Assembly: GCA_035541775.1 (NCBI GenBank)
Contig: DATKMP010000067.1
Coordinates: 1 to 5,772, forward strand
Length of the DNA: 5,772 nt
Source: DATKMP01 sp035541775
GTDB lineage: Bacteria > Bacteroidota > Ignavibacteria > UBA10030
Direction: 5' to 3'
Both the position numbers and the translations under genes were made by a program. Positions 5,356-5,772 of the stretch are shown piece after piece. Numbering within the stretch: the stretch's first letter is position 1; each line of letters starts with the position of its first letter. Under the pieces are notes generated by a model. That model was not told where the DNA came from. It saw only the letters and a program-made list of their open reading frames with translations, and made no database searches.

Positions 5356-5384
5356 GTGTAAATATAACGGGAAGAGTGAGAACA

Positions 5385-5772
5385 ATGACTTCTTATAAAG
5401 AATTGGGATTAGTGAATTCCAAAGAACTTTTTCAGAAAGCTGTAAAAGGCGGTTACGCTATTCCAGCTTACAATTTTAACAACCTGGAGCAGCTGCAGGC
5501 AATTATCGGTGCGTGCGTAGAAACGAAATCGCCTGTCATTCTCCAAGTTTCCAGCGGTGCGCGCAAATATGCGAACGCAACACTGTTGAAGCATCTTGCC
5601 AAAGGCGCGGTGGATTATGCCAAAGAATTGGGCTATTCAATTCCTATCGTGCTGCATCTCGATCATGGCGATACATTTGAACTTTGCGTTTCGTGCATCG
5701 AGTCAGGATTTTCTTCGGTGATGATCGACGGCTCGCATCATCCGTACGATAAAAATGTGGAACTGACCAGAA
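5385..5772 (+). CDS. fba: Class II fructose-1,6-bisphosphate aldolase, N-terminal part
   Basis: Zinc-dependent cytoplasmic enzyme of glycolysis and gluconeogenesis that interconverts fructose-1,6-bisphosphate with dihydroxyacetone phosphate and glyceraldehyde-3-phosphate. The frame is open to the window end, giving 129 codons of the roughly 300-350 expected. Visible: AIPAYNFNNLEQ near the N-terminus, then SPVILQVSSGARKY, then HLDHGD at 91-96, where D93 and H94 correspond to the catalytic Asp and a zinc-binding His of the family (HTDH in E. coli). DGSHHPYDKNVELT at 115-128 is the typical following segment. The remaining zinc ligands and phosphate-binding loops lie beyond the edge. The start MTSYKELG is preceded by a weak purine stretch (GAAGAGTGAG). 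Related tagatose-bisphosphate aldolases (gatY/kbaY type) share the fold, so the exact sugar is not proven from this half, but Fba is most likely. It is divergent from the DUF6600 gene. Confidence 0.93.
   Translation, partial: MTSYKELGLVNSKELFQKAVKGGYAIPAYNFNNLEQLQAIIGACVETKSPVILQVSSGARKYANATLLKHLAKGAVDYAKELGYSIPIVLHLDHGDTFELCVSCIESGFSSVMIDGSHHPYDKNVELTR

Overview
The window is ordinary chromosomal housekeeping DNA with one small accessory module inserted in it. Every gene fits a member of the Bacteroidota/Ignavibacteriota (Chlorobi-side) group. The hints are a DUF6600-type Trp-rich exported protein, a stand-alone 23S-rRNA-IVP-type four-helix bundle gene, a class II aldolase beginning MTSYKELG, and several starts with little or no Shine-Dalgarno sequence. 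This placement is an inference from protein style; no rRNA or other marker is present.

Layout. Positions 1-3170 hold three genes on the minus strand, read in the order recN (1449-3170, DNA repair ATPase), a four-helix bundle protein (1042-1425), and cysS (1-1002, cysteinyl-tRNA synthetase, C-terminus beyond the window edge). Gaps are about 24 and 39 bases, so the three could share a transcript. A weak promoter candidate precedes recN. After a 132-base divergent spacer comes a plus-strand class I SAM methyltransferase (3303-3977). It ends at a 13-bp perfect hairpin (4017-4049) that separates it from the convergent DUF6600 protein (4071-5105, minus). A 279-base divergent spacer follows, holding a small hairpin with a T6 run, a TATAAT box and a possible structured leader. 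The window ends in the first 129 codons of a class II fructose-1,6-bisphosphate aldolase (5385 onward, plus).

The most interesting item is the module between recN and cysS (about 1010-1470). The four-helix bundle gene is bracketed by two arrays in which a GG dinucleotide recurs at an exact 7-base period (GG followed by five variable, A/T-rich bases). The arrays are inverted relative to each other: GG is on the plus strand at 1010-1053 and on the minus strand at 1434-1470. Array sequence supplies the stop codon of recN, the Shine-Dalgarno sequence of the four-helix gene and that gene's stop codon. The two arrays can pair across the gene (18 of 23 positions in one register). The inner gene is much more A/T-rich than recN. 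Together this suggests a compact insertable cassette, with an RNA- or DNA-level role for the flanking arrays. That recalls the inverted-repeat-bounded intervening sequences in 23S rRNA that carry the same protein family, but here it lies between protein-coding genes.

The remaining genes do not form an evident pathway. The methyltransferase and the DUF6600 protein are isolated single genes, and the aldolase is central carbon metabolism.
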